A stretch of DNA of 64,000 nucleotides from Janthinobacterium sp. UMAB-56 (GTDB lineage: Bacteria; Pseudomonadota; Gammaproteobacteria; Burkholderiales; Burkholderiaceae_D): positions 73,541 through 137,540 of the forward strand of contig NZ_LT607651.1 in NCBI RefSeq assembly GCF_900095265.1, in the 5' to 3' direction. Under the pieces are notes generated by a model. It was not told the DNA's origin, made no database searches, and saw only the letters and a list, made by a program, of their open reading frames with translations. The translations under genes were made by a program, and so were the position numbers. Of the stretch, positions 18,405 through 28,074 are shown one piece after another. Positions within the stretch are counted from its first letter, which is position 1, and every line of letters begins with the position of its first letter.

Positions 18405-19577
18405 ATGACGCCATCGCTCGCCGTCGCCAGCCAGGCGCTGATTACCCTGATCTACGATGCCGCCACGCGGCATGGCGCCTGGTCGCACTTCCTGGCTGCC
18501 TTTGCGCAACAACTGAAGTCACACGCGGGCTTGATCTGGGCCAATGATTTCAGCAACCGCTCGGTCGACGTCCAGTTGCCAGGCAGCGGCCTGTCTGCCA
18601 TGTATGGCTTCGAATCGGATGCCATGACCAGCTTTGCCAGCTACTACGGCGCGCGCAATGTCTGGCTGGAAGACGCCACCTTGCACCGCGAAGGCGCCGT
18701 CGTCACCGGCTCCATGCTGTTTCCCGACCATTGCCTGAAGAAAACCGAATACTGGACGGACTGGCTGCGCCCGCAAGACATCTTTTATACGGCGGCGGCC
18801 ATCGTCGAATTGCGCGCCGAGCGCTCCACCAATATCACCGTGGTGCGTCGCGAACGGACGGGCGCCTACGACGCGGGCGAGCTGGCGCTGATGCACAGCC
18901 TGATGCCCCACTTGCAGACGGCCTTTGCCCTGCAACGCAAGCTGCGCCGGCTGGAAGTGCTGTCCCATAGTTCCACCCAGGTGCTGGAATTGCTGCCATT
19001 TGGCGTGCTGCTGCTCGACGCCACGTCACAATTGCTGTACGCCAACGAGCGGGCGCTGGCCATGACGGCTGCGACGCGGCTGCTGCAACTGCGCGAAGGC
19101 GCGCCCCTGTATTGCCCGCGCGAAGCGGACAACGGCGCGCTGCGGCGCATGCTGCACGAGGCGGCCCATACGGGCACGACGGCGGCAGGCGGCCCCGGCG
19201 GTGTGCTCAAGCTGAACGGACTGACGGGAGAACAGCTGCGCCTGCGCGTCACGCCGCTGCCCTCCTGGCACAGTCCGTTCGGCGCGGCCAGTGCCATCGC
19301 CGTTTTCCTCAGCGACAGCAGCGACCTGATCACCTCCCTGGCGGCCACCCTGCGCAATTTCTATGGCATGACGGTGGCCGAGGCGCGCTTGACGGAAGCA
19401 CTCGTCAACGGCTATTCCCTGCAGGAATACGCCGAACGCCAGCGTATTTCCATCCATACGGCGCGCACGCAGATCAAGAGCGCCACCGCCAAGGCCGGCG
19501 CCCAAGGCCAGGTGGATCTGGTGCGCATCGTGCTGACGGGCCCGGCCGTACTGCAGCGCAACCCACTGCCCGCCTGA
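18405..19577 (+). CDS. LuxR-type helix-turn-helix transcriptional regulator with long N-terminal region
   Basis: A 390-residue protein. Residues up to about 310 form a long sensory-like region with a PAS-like stretch near LLPFGVLLLDATSQLLYANE. The C-terminus carries a GerE-type helix-turn-helix: FYGMTVAEARLTEALVNGYS then QRISIHTARTQIKSATAKAG. The architecture matches the common single LuxR regulators with uncharacterised N-terminal domains. There is no receiver domain and no autoinducer-binding signature. The ligand is unknown, and no autoinducer synthase is present nearby. Confidence 0.85.
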   Translation: MTPSLAVASQALITLIYDAATRHGAWSHFLAAFAQQLKSHAGLIWANDFSNRSVDVQLPGSGLSAMYGFESDAMTSFASYYGARNVWLEDATLHREGAVVTGSMLFPDHCLKKTEYWTDWLRPQDIFYTAAAIVELRAERSTNITVVRRERTGAYDAGELALMHSLMPHLQTAFALQRKLRRLEVLSHSSTQVLELLPFGVLLLDATSQLLYANERALAMTAATRLLQLREGAPLYCPREADNGALRRMLHEAAHTGTTAAGGPGGVLKLNGLTGEQLRLRVTPLPSWHSPFGAASAIAVFLSDSSDLITSLAATLRNFYGMTVAEARLTEALVNGYSLQEYAERQRISIHTARTQIKSATAKAGAQGQVDLVRIVLTGPAVLQRNPLPA

Positions 19578-19615
19578 GCTTTCAAAAACGCGGGCCGCCA
19601 GCACGCTTTCCATTT

Positions 19616-19659
19616 ATATCGTAATATGACGATATTAGAATTTGCAAAACACGATATAT
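19616..19659. promoter_or_regulatory. Probable ArsR-family operator upstream of the ArsR/OYE pair
   Basis: ATATCGT (19616-19622) and ACGATAT (19629-19635) form a perfect inverted repeat with a 6-base spacer. A further ACGATATAT half-site occurs at 19651-19659, shortly before the regulator gene. AT-rich 12-2-12-like dyads of this type are usual for ArsR-family repressors. The assignment to the adjacent regulator is inferred from position. Confidence 0.6.
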
Positions 19660-19699
19660 ACATCGCTAAAAAGCGAATTGTAAGTTCAGGAGAAATAAC

Positions 19700-19996
19700 A
19701 TGGATATCGACGCCATCCACAAGGCACTGGCCAACCCGGTGCGCCGGCAGATTTTGCAATGGCTGAAAGAGCCGGAACAGTATTTCCAGGAACAGGACCA
19801 CCCGCTGCACCTGGGCGTGTGCGCCGGCCTGCTCGACCGCCGCCTGAATCTGTCGCAATCGACGGTCTCGGCACACCTGGCCAGCCTGCAGAAGGCGGGC
19901 CTGGTTTCGGCCACCAAGGTGGGCCAATGGAGTTTCTTCAGCCGCAATGAAGCCACCATCGCGGCCTTTCTCGAGCACATGCAGCAAGGTTTGTAA
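19700..19996 (+). CDS. ArsR family winged-helix transcriptional regulator
   Basis: A 98-residue winged-helix protein: LANPVRRQILQWLKEPEQYF, DRRLNLSQSTVSAHLASLQK (recognition helix), AGLVSATKVGQWSFFSRNEA. It lacks the ELCVC metal box of ArsR/SmtB and has a single cysteine (Cys41 in GVCAGLL). An electrophile or redox-sensing mode is therefore more likely than metal sensing. AGGAG precedes the ATG. It is followed by an Old Yellow Enzyme gene 61 bases downstream, with an operator candidate upstream, so it probably represses both genes. Confidence 0.9.
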   Translation: MDIDAIHKALANPVRRQILQWLKEPEQYFQEQDHPLHLGVCAGLLDRRLNLSQSTVSAHLASLQKAGLVSATKVGQWSFFSRNEATIAAFLEHMQQGL

Positions 19997-20057
19997 GCAA
20001 GCAATACCGTCGCCCTCCCTTCACATTGACGCCTCACCGGCACCCACAAGGACAATC

Positions 20058-21122
20058 ATGGCAACTTTATTCGACCCCATCACCATCGGCAGTTTACAAC
20101 TGAAAAACCGCATCATCATGGCGCCGCTGACGCGTTCGCGCGCCGGCAATCCGGGCCGCGTGCCCAACGCCCTGATGGCCGAGTATTACACGCAGCGCGC
20201 TTCGGCCGGCATGATCATTTCCGAAGCGACGGCCGTCACGCCGCAGGGTGTGGGCTATGCCGATACGCCGGGCATCTGGTCCGAGGAACAGGTGGAAGGC
20301 TGGAAACACATCACCCAGGCCGTGCATGACGCGGGTGGCCTGATCGTGCTGCAACTGTGGCATGTGGGCCGCATTTCCGCGCCAGTATTTCTCGATGGCG
20401 ACCTGCCTGTAGCACCCAGCGCCGTCAAGCCGGCAGGCCATGTCAGCCTGGTGCGCCCGAAACAGGAATACGTGACGCCGCGCGCGCTGGACACGGAAGA
20501 GATCCCCGGCATCGTGGCGGCCTACCGCCTGGGCGCCGAGAATGCGAAAAAAGCGGGCTTCGACGGCGTGGAAATCCATGGCGCCAACGGTTATTTACTC
20601 GACCAGTTCCTGCAAGACAGCACCAACTTGCGCACCGACAACTATGGCGGCTCGATTGAAAACCGCGCCCGCCTGATGCTGGAAGTGACGGACGCATGCA
20701 TCGACGTATGGGGTGCGGACAAGGTCGGCATGCATTTGGCACCGCGCCGCGACGCGCACGACATGGGCGATTCCGACCCGCGCGCCACCTTCGGTTACGT
20801 GGCACGCGAGCTGGGCAAGCGTGGCATCGCTTTCATCTGTGCGCGCGAAGCGCTGGGAGAAGACCGCCTGGGTCCGTATCTGAAGCAGGAATTTGGCGGC
20901 GTGTACATTGCCAACGAAAAAATGGACAAGGCAGCGGCCGAAGCCTTGCTGGCCAAGGGCGAAGCCGATGCAGTGGCCTTCGGCTTGTGGTTCATCGCCA
21001 ACCCCGACCTGCCGATCCGCCTGCACAGCGACGCGCCACTCAATCCCCTGAATCCGGACACGCTGTACGCCCCGGACGGCGCCGGCTACACGGATTACCC
21101 GGCAATGGCGGCACAGGTTTAA
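20058..21122 (+). CDS. Old Yellow Enzyme family alkene reductase (NemA/XenB-like)
   Basis: A 354-residue FMN-dependent beta/alpha barrel. It starts MATLFDPITIGSLQLKNRII then MAPLTRSRAG. The FMN/substrate segment is GLIVLQLWHVGRIS, the catalytic region is FDGVEIHGANGYLLDQFLQD (His/Asn pair), followed by STNLRTDNYGGSIENRARLM, with the phosphate-binding end near AFGLWFIANPDLPIRL. The family reduces activated C=C bonds of quinones, N-ethylmaleimide and nitro-esters with NADPH. Pairing with an ArsR regulator suggests induction by electrophiles. ATG at 20058 gives the family N-terminus; the frame is open upstream into the ArsR gene. Confidence 0.95.
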   Translation: MATLFDPITIGSLQLKNRIIMAPLTRSRAGNPGRVPNALMAEYYTQRASAGMIISEATAVTPQGVGYADTPGIWSEEQVEGWKHITQAVHDAGGLIVLQLWHVGRISAPVFLDGDLPVAPSAVKPAGHVSLVRPKQEYVTPRALDTEEIPGIVAAYRLGAENAKKAGFDGVEIHGANGYLLDQFLQDSTNLRTDNYGGSIENRARLMLEVTDACIDVWGADKVGMHLAPRRDAHDMGDSDPRATFGYVARELGKRGIAFICAREALGEDRLGPYLKQEFGGVYIANEKMDKAAAEALLAKGEADAVAFGLWFIANPDLPIRLHSDAPLNPLNPDTLYAPDGAGYTDYPAMAAQV

Positions 21123-21171
21123 ACAACACTCCGAACGACAGCCGCGGCACTTCGTCGCTGCTGTCTGCCCC

Positions 21172-21393
21172 TCAGCGCCATCGGCGCCGTGCCGGCCGGG
21201 CCGCACGGCGCGCCTGCACGCTGCTGAAGACGCGGCGTATCACCTCGGCCGGTACCGCGTGCTCACGCAAATAGGCTGTCGCCACCGTCCGGCCCAGGGC
21301 GTGATGAAACGCCACGCCACGCTCGACAAGCTCGGCCATCACTTTGTCCGTTCGGACATTGTTTCCATGTACATCATCGATGCTGTTTTTCAT
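21172..21393 (-). CDS. Small hypothetical protein, 73 aa
   Basis: From ATG 21393 the frame reads MKNSIDDVHGNNVRTDKVMA then ELVERGVAFHHALGRTVATA and a basic tail ending RRRWR. A good GGGAG ribosome site is located five bases upstream, and the composition is that of a soluble helical protein. I do not recognise it. It converges with the OYE gene. An upstream in-frame start at 21420 lacks a ribosome site. The arginine-rich tail may be a read-through of GC-rich sequence, so confidence is moderate. Confidence 0.5.
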   Translation of the reverse strand: MKNSIDDVHGNNVRTDKVMAELVERGVAFHHALGRTVATAYLREHAVPAEVIRRVFSSVQARRAARPARRRWR

Positions 21394-21642
21394 GCCATGG
21401 CTCCCTATGGGTTGGATCAACGCAGCATCAAGTTTTGACCACTTTGTGTGTATTTAGTGCCCGACACAGTGACCAAGCATCGTTAAAATAGCGGCAGCCA
21501 CCGCCCCGACACCGCATGAATAGCGGCCTCGGCTGCTTGTCGCCGTCGCCAGCCCCGTATAGAATGCCTGCGCAGAATTTTGCTTCAAGGAAAATGGCCG
21601 CCAGCGCCATCCGATTAAGAACAGTGTCACTGAAGGGTATCG

Positions 21643-22254
21643 ATGGACGATTTATTTGTACAGGCAAGCGACTTGCCGACCTGGCACCAGCGCAGCGCGC
21701 TGCGCGTGCTGCACCTGTTCGGCTGGCGCATGCGCTTCCGTCCCCTGCCAGGGCCGCGCGGCATCGCCGTCGTCTACCCGCACACGTCCAACTGGGATTT
21801 CATGGTGGGCTTGTTCGGCAAATGGGCACTGTCGCTGCCGTTCCGCTGGCTGGCCAAGGATTCCCTGTTCCGCGGCCCGATGGGCAAGGTGCTGCGCTAC
21901 CTGGGCGGCGAACCCGTCGACCGCAGCACCACCAGCGGCACGATACAGCGCCAGGCAGAACGCATGCAGGCCGCCGACTGGTACTGGCTGGCCATCACGC
22001 CGGAAGCGACGCGCAGCTACCGTCCAAACTGGAAAAGCGGCTTTTATCATCTGGCCGTGGCCGCCAAAGTACCCTTGCTGCTGGTCTACATCGACTATCC
22101 GAACAAGGTGCTGGGCGTCGTCGACCATCTCACTTTGACGGGCGACAAGGACGCCGACATGGCCGCCATCGCCGCCGTGTATGCGGGCCATCTGGGCTTG
22201 CACCCTGAAAAAGCGGCGCCCATCGTGCTGTCCGACAAGCGCCCCGGCGCCTAA
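21643..22254 (+). CDS. 1-acyl-glycerol-3-phosphate acyltransferase-like protein
   Basis: A 203-residue protein of the PlsC superfamily. The catalytic block I reads AVVYPHTSNWDFMVG (HX4D variant), block II is around KDSLFRGPMGKVLRYLGGEP, and block III follows in WLAITPEATRSYRPNWKSGF. It lacks a clear membrane helix. Homologues of this short group are annotated as glycerol acyltransferases, with the acyl acceptor unproven. GAAGGG is present upstream of the ATG. It converges with the last urease-cluster gene: the stop codons overlap by four bases. Confidence 0.85.
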   Translation: MDDLFVQASDLPTWHQRSALRVLHLFGWRMRFRPLPGPRGIAVVYPHTSNWDFMVGLFGKWALSLPFRWLAKDSLFRGPMGKVLRYLGGEPVDRSTTSGTIQRQAERMQAADWYWLAITPEATRSYRPNWKSGFYHLAVAAKVPLLLVYIDYPNKVLGVVDHLTLTGDKDADMAAIAAVYAGHLGLHPEKAAPIVLSDKRPGA

Positions 22255-22811
22255 GCAAGCCCCATCAACACCATGCCGGCGGCCGTCAAGGCCACGCCGG
22301 CCAGGCGCAGCACGCGCTCGGCCAGTACCTGACCGATGAATCGTCCCGCACACAACAAGGTGGCCGAGGCCAGCATGAAGCCGAAAGCCGCCGAGGCGGC
22401 CGGCAATTCCTGGCCATGCGCATTGCCATGCGCCAACGCAAACATGCCCACGATCCCCATGCCGAGCCAGTTCGGCAACGCCAGCGCCAGCGCGATGGCC
22501 AACCCGAGCAGCGCCACCGTGGCGGCGATACCCGTTTCCAGCCCTGGTACAGTCAAGCCCGCCATGCCGGTCACCGCGCCAAGCAGCATCATGCCGAGAA
22601 ACGTGGCCGGCTGCACCAGGCTGCGGCGCTGCTGGCCACCCCACAGGCCCACGCCCAGCATGGCCAGCAAATGGTCGATGCCCGTGAACGGATGGGCGAA
22701 ACCGGCGAGGAAGCCGGCGCTCTCGCCATGACCGGGGTGGGCCATGGCTGGCAGCGCCAGCAGGCACAGCGTGGCCACGGCGGCCGTTTTCTTCATCAGT
22801 TTTGCGCTCAT
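22251..22811 (-). CDS. ureJ: HupE/UreJ family nickel-related membrane protein
   Basis: A 186-residue protein with a signal peptide ending PAMA and mature N-terminus [20 protein letters not shown] then [15 protein letters not shown]. This His/Asp motif block is typical of HupE/UreJ. Five or six membrane helices follow, including [15 protein letters not shown] with more histidines. Family members are thought to import or store nickel for urease or hydrogenase. The ATG overlaps the ureG stop by four bases (ATGA), so it is translationally coupled as the last gene of the urease operon. Confidence 0.92.
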   Translation of the reverse strand: MSAKLMKKTAAVATLCLLALPAMAHPGHGESAGFLAGFAHPFTGIDHLLAMLGVGLWGGQQRRSLVQPATFLGMMLLGAVTGMAGLTVPGLETGIAATVALLGLAIALALALPNWLGMGIVGMFALAHGNAHGQELPAASAAFGFMLASATLLCAGRFIGQVLAERVLRLAGVALTAAGMVLMGLA

Positions 22812-23446
22812 TGCAACTCCTTGCCTGGTTGATCGAGCAAACCTTGCTCGCGGATAAAATCGATAACGACCTGCACGCCGTCGCCGCTGCGCAGGTTGGT
22901 AAACACGAAGGGGCGCTCGCCACGCATGCGTTTGGCGTCCTGCGCCATGATGTCCAGGTTGGCGCCCACATACGGCGCCAGGTCCGTCTTGTTGATAATG
23001 AGCAAATCGGAACGCGTGATGCCGGGCCCGCCCTTGCGCGGGATTTTTTCGCCGCCGGCCACGTCGATCACGTAAATGGTGAGATCCGACAATTCCGGGC
23101 TGAAGGTGGCGGCCAGGTTATCGCCGCCCGACTCGACCAGGATCAAATCAAGATGCGGAAAATCGGCCTGCATGCGCGCGATGGCTTCCAGGTTGATGGA
23201 CGCGTCTTCGCGAATGGCCGTGTGCGGACAGCCGCCCGTTTCCACGCCCATCAGGCGCTCGGCCGGCAAGGCATCGGCGCGCAGCAGGATTTCCATGTCT
23301 TCCTTGGTGTAGATGTCGTTCGTGATGACGGCCATGTCGTAGCGTTCGCGCATGCCCTTGCACAGCATTTCGCACAGGGCCGTCTTGCCCGAGCCGACAG
23401 GCCCGCCGATGCCTACGCGCAGGGGGTTGGAGGTAATCGATGTCAT
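22808..23446 (-). CDS. ureG: Urease accessory GTPase UreG
   Basis: A 212-residue P-loop GTPase of normal length. It has Walker [21 protein letters not shown], the metal-binding Cys-Pro-His motif in [19 protein letters not shown], switch [17 protein letters not shown] and the guanine specificity motif [15 protein letters not shown]. It delivers nickel to the urease apoprotein with UreD/UreF. It starts 24 bases after ureF and overlaps ureJ downstream. Confidence 0.98.
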   Translation of the reverse strand: MTSITSNPLRVGIGGPVGSGKTALCEMLCKGMRERYDMAVITNDIYTKEDMEILLRADALPAERLMGVETGGCPHTAIREDASINLEAIARMQADFPHLDLILVESGGDNLAATFSPELSDLTIYVIDVAGGEKIPRKGGPGITRSDLLIINKTDLAPYVGANLDIMAQDAKRMRGERPFVFTNLRSGDGVQVVIDFIREQGLLDQPGKELQ

Positions 23447-23469
23447 GTTGTAGTCTCTCGTTGTAGTGT

Positions 23470-24150
23470 TCAGGATCGGTACAGGCGGCTGTACTGCACT
23501 TCGTGCCGCATCGACAGCAGCGACAGGCCGGGCGCCCAGTTGCCCATCTCCTCGTCTTGTAACGTTTGCGCCGTCACGGCCGCCGCTTCCAGCTCAGGGC
23601 GCAGCGACAGCAGCAGGCGCTGGCCCGCAACCTGCCCCAGCGGCACGGATTTCACGCAGACCAGCACCTGGTTTTCCGCCCAGGCGAACAGCATGGCCAG
23701 CAGCGCCTCTTCGCGCGGAATGGCCAGCGCCGCCACGGCGCAGGCGTAGGCCGTGGGCAGTGCCACTTCCGGCTGGCCCTGCAGCATGTCGATCAGCACG
23801 CCATCGGCCACGCCCAGTTCGGCCAGCAGGCGGGTCAAGGAGTATCCCATCTGGATGGTTTCGGCGCGAAACTCCGCCGTGTCGCGCGAAGCGATGAAGC
23901 GCTCGCTCCAGCGCTGCACGGCGCACAAATCCTGCGCCGTGAAGGCCTGCATCAAGCGCCAGCACAGCGGCGCTTCCCAACGCGCCACCACCTGCGTCAG
24001 ATGCTGGGCTATCCACGCGCGCGCCGTGGCCGCGTCATGCACCAGGCTTGACTCCAGCGCCGCCTCCAGCCCCTGCGAATAGCTGTAGGCGCCGATCGGC
24101 AAGGCCGGGCTGGCGAATTGCAGCAAATGCAGCAGGGCCGACGCCTGCAT
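23470..24150 (-). CDS. ureF: Urease accessory protein UreF
   Basis: A 226-residue all-helical Ure[21 protein letters not shown] at the N-terminus, [20 protein letters not shown], then [20 protein letters not shown] and a conserved end [25 protein letters not shown]. It acts as a GTPase regulator in the UreD-UreF-UreG complex. The frame runs open far upstream within ureE, but ATG 24150 gives the family N-terminus and overlaps the ureE stop by one base (TGATG). Confidence 0.96.
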   Translation of the reverse strand: MQASALLHLLQFASPALPIGAYSYSQGLEAALESSLVHDAATARAWIAQHLTQVVARWEAPLCWRLMQAFTAQDLCAVQRWSERFIASRDTAEFRAETIQMGYSLTRLLAELGVADGVLIDMLQGQPEVALPTAYACAVAALAIPREEALLAMLFAWAENQVLVCVKSVPLGQVAGQRLLLSLRPELEAAAVTAQTLQDEEMGNWAPGLSLLSMRHEVQYSRLYRS

Positions 24151-24674
24151 CAGGCGGCGCCTGGCACGTCGCCGGGACGATGGATTTTCTGCCGCAGCGG
24201 CACGGGCGCCAGCAAGTGCTGGCCGTGGCCGTCGTGGTGGCCATGGCCGCCGCCATACGCACCCGCCTCCGGCTCGAACGGCGCACTTTCTTCCGTCACA
24301 GTCGCCTGCAAGCCTTCCAGCATCTCCTTTAACACCACATCCTTGCGGATGCGCAGAAAGCCGTCGCCCACCTGCGCCTGTGTGTGGCGGTTGCCCAAAT
24401 GAAAGGCGCAGCGCAGCAAGGTGTGCGCATCGAGGCAGCGCACCAGATAGGTCGGTTCGCGCGCGGCGACGATCTGCACCACCCGCCCTTCCGGCCCTGT
24501 CAGGCGCTCGCCATCGCGCAGCACCGTGCCGCGCACGGTGAACACGGCCACGTCGTCGCCATTCGACAGCACGGCGCGCAGCCGGCATTTTTCGCGCTGG
24601 TCATAGGGCAGCACAAGTTGCGCGAACGCGATGCGTTCGTCGTCCGGCCCCAGCTTGGTATGCAAAGTAAGCAT
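24150..24674 (-). CDS. ureE: Urease accessory nickel chaperone UreE
   Basis: A 174-residue protein with the N-terminal peptide-binding domain (DDERIAFAQLVLPYDQREKC R) and the metal-binding domain (REPTYLVRCLDAHTLLRCAF HLGNRH). The C-terminal tail is His-rich (GGGHGHHDGHGQH) and should bind several nickel ions, as in Klebsiella UreE. It lies 12 bases after ureC and is coupled to ureF. Confidence 0.97.
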   Translation of the reverse strand: MLTLHTKLGPDDERIAFAQLVLPYDQREKCRLRAVLSNGDDVAVFTVRGTVLRDGERLTGPEGRVVQIVAAREPTYLVRCLDAHTLLRCAFHLGNRHTQAQVGDGFLRIRKDVVLKEMLEGLQATVTEESAPFEPEAGAYGGGHGHHDGHGQHLLAPVPLRQKIHRPGDVPGAA

Positions 24675-24686
24675 GATGTCTCCCGC

Positions 24687-26387
<1,701 letters not shown>

Positions 26388-26388
26388 C

Positions 26389-26718
26389 TCAATCCTTTCC
26401 CGGTGGAGTGTCTTGCAGTGTGCCCATCACTTCGCCATTGAAGCCATAGACCTTGCGTTCGCCCGCCAGCGCCACCAGTTCCACCGTGCGCTGCTGGCCC
26501 GGCTCGAAACGCACGGCCGTGCCGGCCGTGATATTGAGGCGCATGCCGTAGGCGCGCCAGCGCTCGAAGGCCAGCGCCGGGTTGACTTCAAAAAAGTGGA
26601 AGTGCGAGCCGACCTGGATCGGCCGGTCGCCCCGGTTGGCCACCACCACGGTGGCCGTGGCGCGCCCGGCATTCAAGCTGATTTCGCCTTCTTCCAATCT
26701 GTATTCGCCTGGGGTCAT
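26389..26718 (-). CDS. ureB: Urease subunit beta
   Basis: A 109-residue separate beta subunit (not fused to gamma as in Helicobacter): [60 protein letters not shown], then the C-terminal [14 protein letters not shown]. It lies 30 bases after ureA and directly before ureC. Confidence 0.97.
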   Translation of the reverse strand: MTPGEYRLEEGEISLNAGRATATVVVANRGDRPIQVGSHFHFFEVNPALAFERWRAYGMRLNITAGTAVRFEPGQQRTVELVALAGERKVYGFNGEVMGTLQDTPPGKD

Positions 26719-26748
26719 GATCGGCTCCTGTCAATGTCACTTGTTTGG

Positions 26749-27051
26749 TTACGGTATCGGGTGGTGCACGGTCACCAGCTTGCTGCCGTCGGGGAAGGTC
26801 GCTTCCACCTGGATGTCGGGGATCATCTCGGCGATGCCGTCCATGACGTCGGCGCGCGAAAGTATCTTCGTGCCGTCCGACATCAGCTGCGCCACCGACT
26901 TGCCGTCGCGCGCCCCTTCCATGATGGCCGCGCTGATCAGGGCCACCGCTTCCGGATAATTCAATTTCAAGCCGCGCGCCAGGCGCCGTTCGGCCAGCAG
27001 CGCGGCCGTAAAAATGAGCAGCTTGTCTTTTTCGCGGGGTGTCAGGTCCAT
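26749..27051 (-). CDS. ureA: Urease subunit gamma
   Basis: A 100-residue subunit with the complete UreA signature: [60 protein letters not shown], and the end [16 protein letters not shown]. It forms the (alpha-beta-gamma)3 enzyme. It is the first structural gene, 25 bases after ureD. Confidence 0.98.
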   Translation of the reverse strand: MDLTPREKDKLLIFTAALLAERRLARGLKLNYPEAVALISAAIMEGARDGKSVAQLMSDGTKILSRADVMDGIAEMIPDIQVEATFPDGSKLVTVHHPIP

Positions 27052-27076
27052 GTTTTTCCTTGCGCTTCTTTCATGA

Positions 27077-27943
27077 TTAAGTGTTCCAGATGCGGGGCAC
27101 GACGGCGGCGCGTCCCAGCATGGCGGGGCGCAGCAACTGCCAGGCGGCCAGCATGACGCGGCGCGCCGCCTCGCTGTCGCCGCACAGCAGGCGCACCACC
27201 ACCAGCGCTTTCATGTGCGTGGCGCCAAACGCGGCGCCGGCTGGCACGGCGATGTCGCGCACGGCCGCCAGCACGGCCGGTGAAACGGACATGCCGACGG
27301 CGATCAGGGTGGCGCACACCGTGTGCCCCGCCAATCCCAGCGGGCTGAGCATCAGCGCGCCACCGCCGGCCAGCACGCCCTGCTCCCACCACAGCAGCTT
27401 GCCGCCACGGCGAATCTGCACCTGCTGGCTGATGCTGCCGCTATTAAAAATTTCGCCCGAGGCGCTGCGCCCCAGGCAGACGATGTCGCAACCGATGTAG
27501 CAGGCGTCCGCCGCCAGTTCCACGTCGTGGCGCAGGCGCACGCAAGCCTGGTCGAAGAAAATACTCTCCTGCGGCAGCCACTCGATGGCGGCGCCTGCCC
27601 CAGCGCGCAGCACGATGTGCTGGCCCGAGAGATGGCCATTCGCGCGGTACCATTTGGCGGCGCCCGGCGACGTGAGCAAGGCGTGCGCGCCCTCGCCCAC
27701 TGTAGCGTCGACGGCCAGCTGGTCGCCGCCCACCACGCCGCCGGGCGGATGGATGATGATGGCGTGGCAGACGGCATCGCCTTCCGGATACAGCGGCTTT
27801 TGCACGCGCAAGGGGCCACTGTGCGTGCGCTCGACCAGACGGCTGACGCCATCGTGCAGCGCAAAACCCAGGCGCAAATGCGCCTGCCAGGCACTGTGTG
27901 CGCTGGCGCCATTCGTTGTAGCTGGACGGGTGCTGTCTGGCAT
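27077..27943 (-). CDS. ureD: Urease accessory protein UreD (UreH)
   Basis: A protein of about 288 residues: [60 protein letters not shown], and [20 protein letters not shown] are characteristic of UreD. It docks on the apoenzyme and channels nickel from UreG through UreF. ATG 27943 is preferred; an in-frame TTG at 27952 is possible. Neither has a strong Shine-Dalgarno. It is the first gene of the operon, so the promoter should lie just upstream, where a sigma-54-like site is seen. Confidence 0.95.
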   Translation of the reverse strand: MPDSTRPATTNGASAHSAWQAHLRLGFALHDGVSRLVERTHSGPLRVQKPLYPEGDAVCHAIIIHPPGGVVGGDQLAVDATVGEGAHALLTSPGAAKWYRANGHLSGQHIVLRAGAGAAIEWLPQESIFFDQACVRLRHDVELAADACYIGCDIVCLGRSASGEIFNSGSISQQVQIRRGGKLLWWEQGVLAGGGALMLSPLGLAGHTVCATLIAVGMSVSPAVLAAVRDIAVPAGAAFGATHMKALVVVRLLCGDSEAARRVMLAAWQLLRPAMLGRAAVVPRIWNT

Positions 27944-27950
27944 GCGGGGC

Positions 27951-27991
27951 AATCGCGTAAATAAGCGATTACCTAAGCAGGATATGTGCCA
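27951..27991 (-). promoter_or_regulatory. Candidate sigma-54 promoter and inverted repeat ahead of the urease operon
   Basis: On the minus strand CTGGCAC-N5-CTGCTT (27976-27991 core) has the GG and GC dinucleotides separated by the canonical 10 bases and matches TGGCAC-N5-TTGCW except for one base in the -12 element. A perfect inverted repeat AATCGC-N8-GCGATT (27951-27970) lies between it and the ureD start. Nitrogen control of urease through sigma-54/NtrC is known in other bacteria; for this operon it is inference. Confidence 0.5.
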
Positions 27992-28074
27992 GCGTCAGGA
28001 GGAAGGAAAAGTGAACATGGCGCACCGCGCTGCAGCGGGCGCACCACAATGGTGCATTGGCCGCACCGAGACGC

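Noticed and set aside
24151-24588. Apparent UreE-UreF fusion from the frame open upstream of ureF
   Set aside because: The extra N-terminal part is the ureE gene read in another frame. UreE and UreF each have normal lengths and a TGATG junction.
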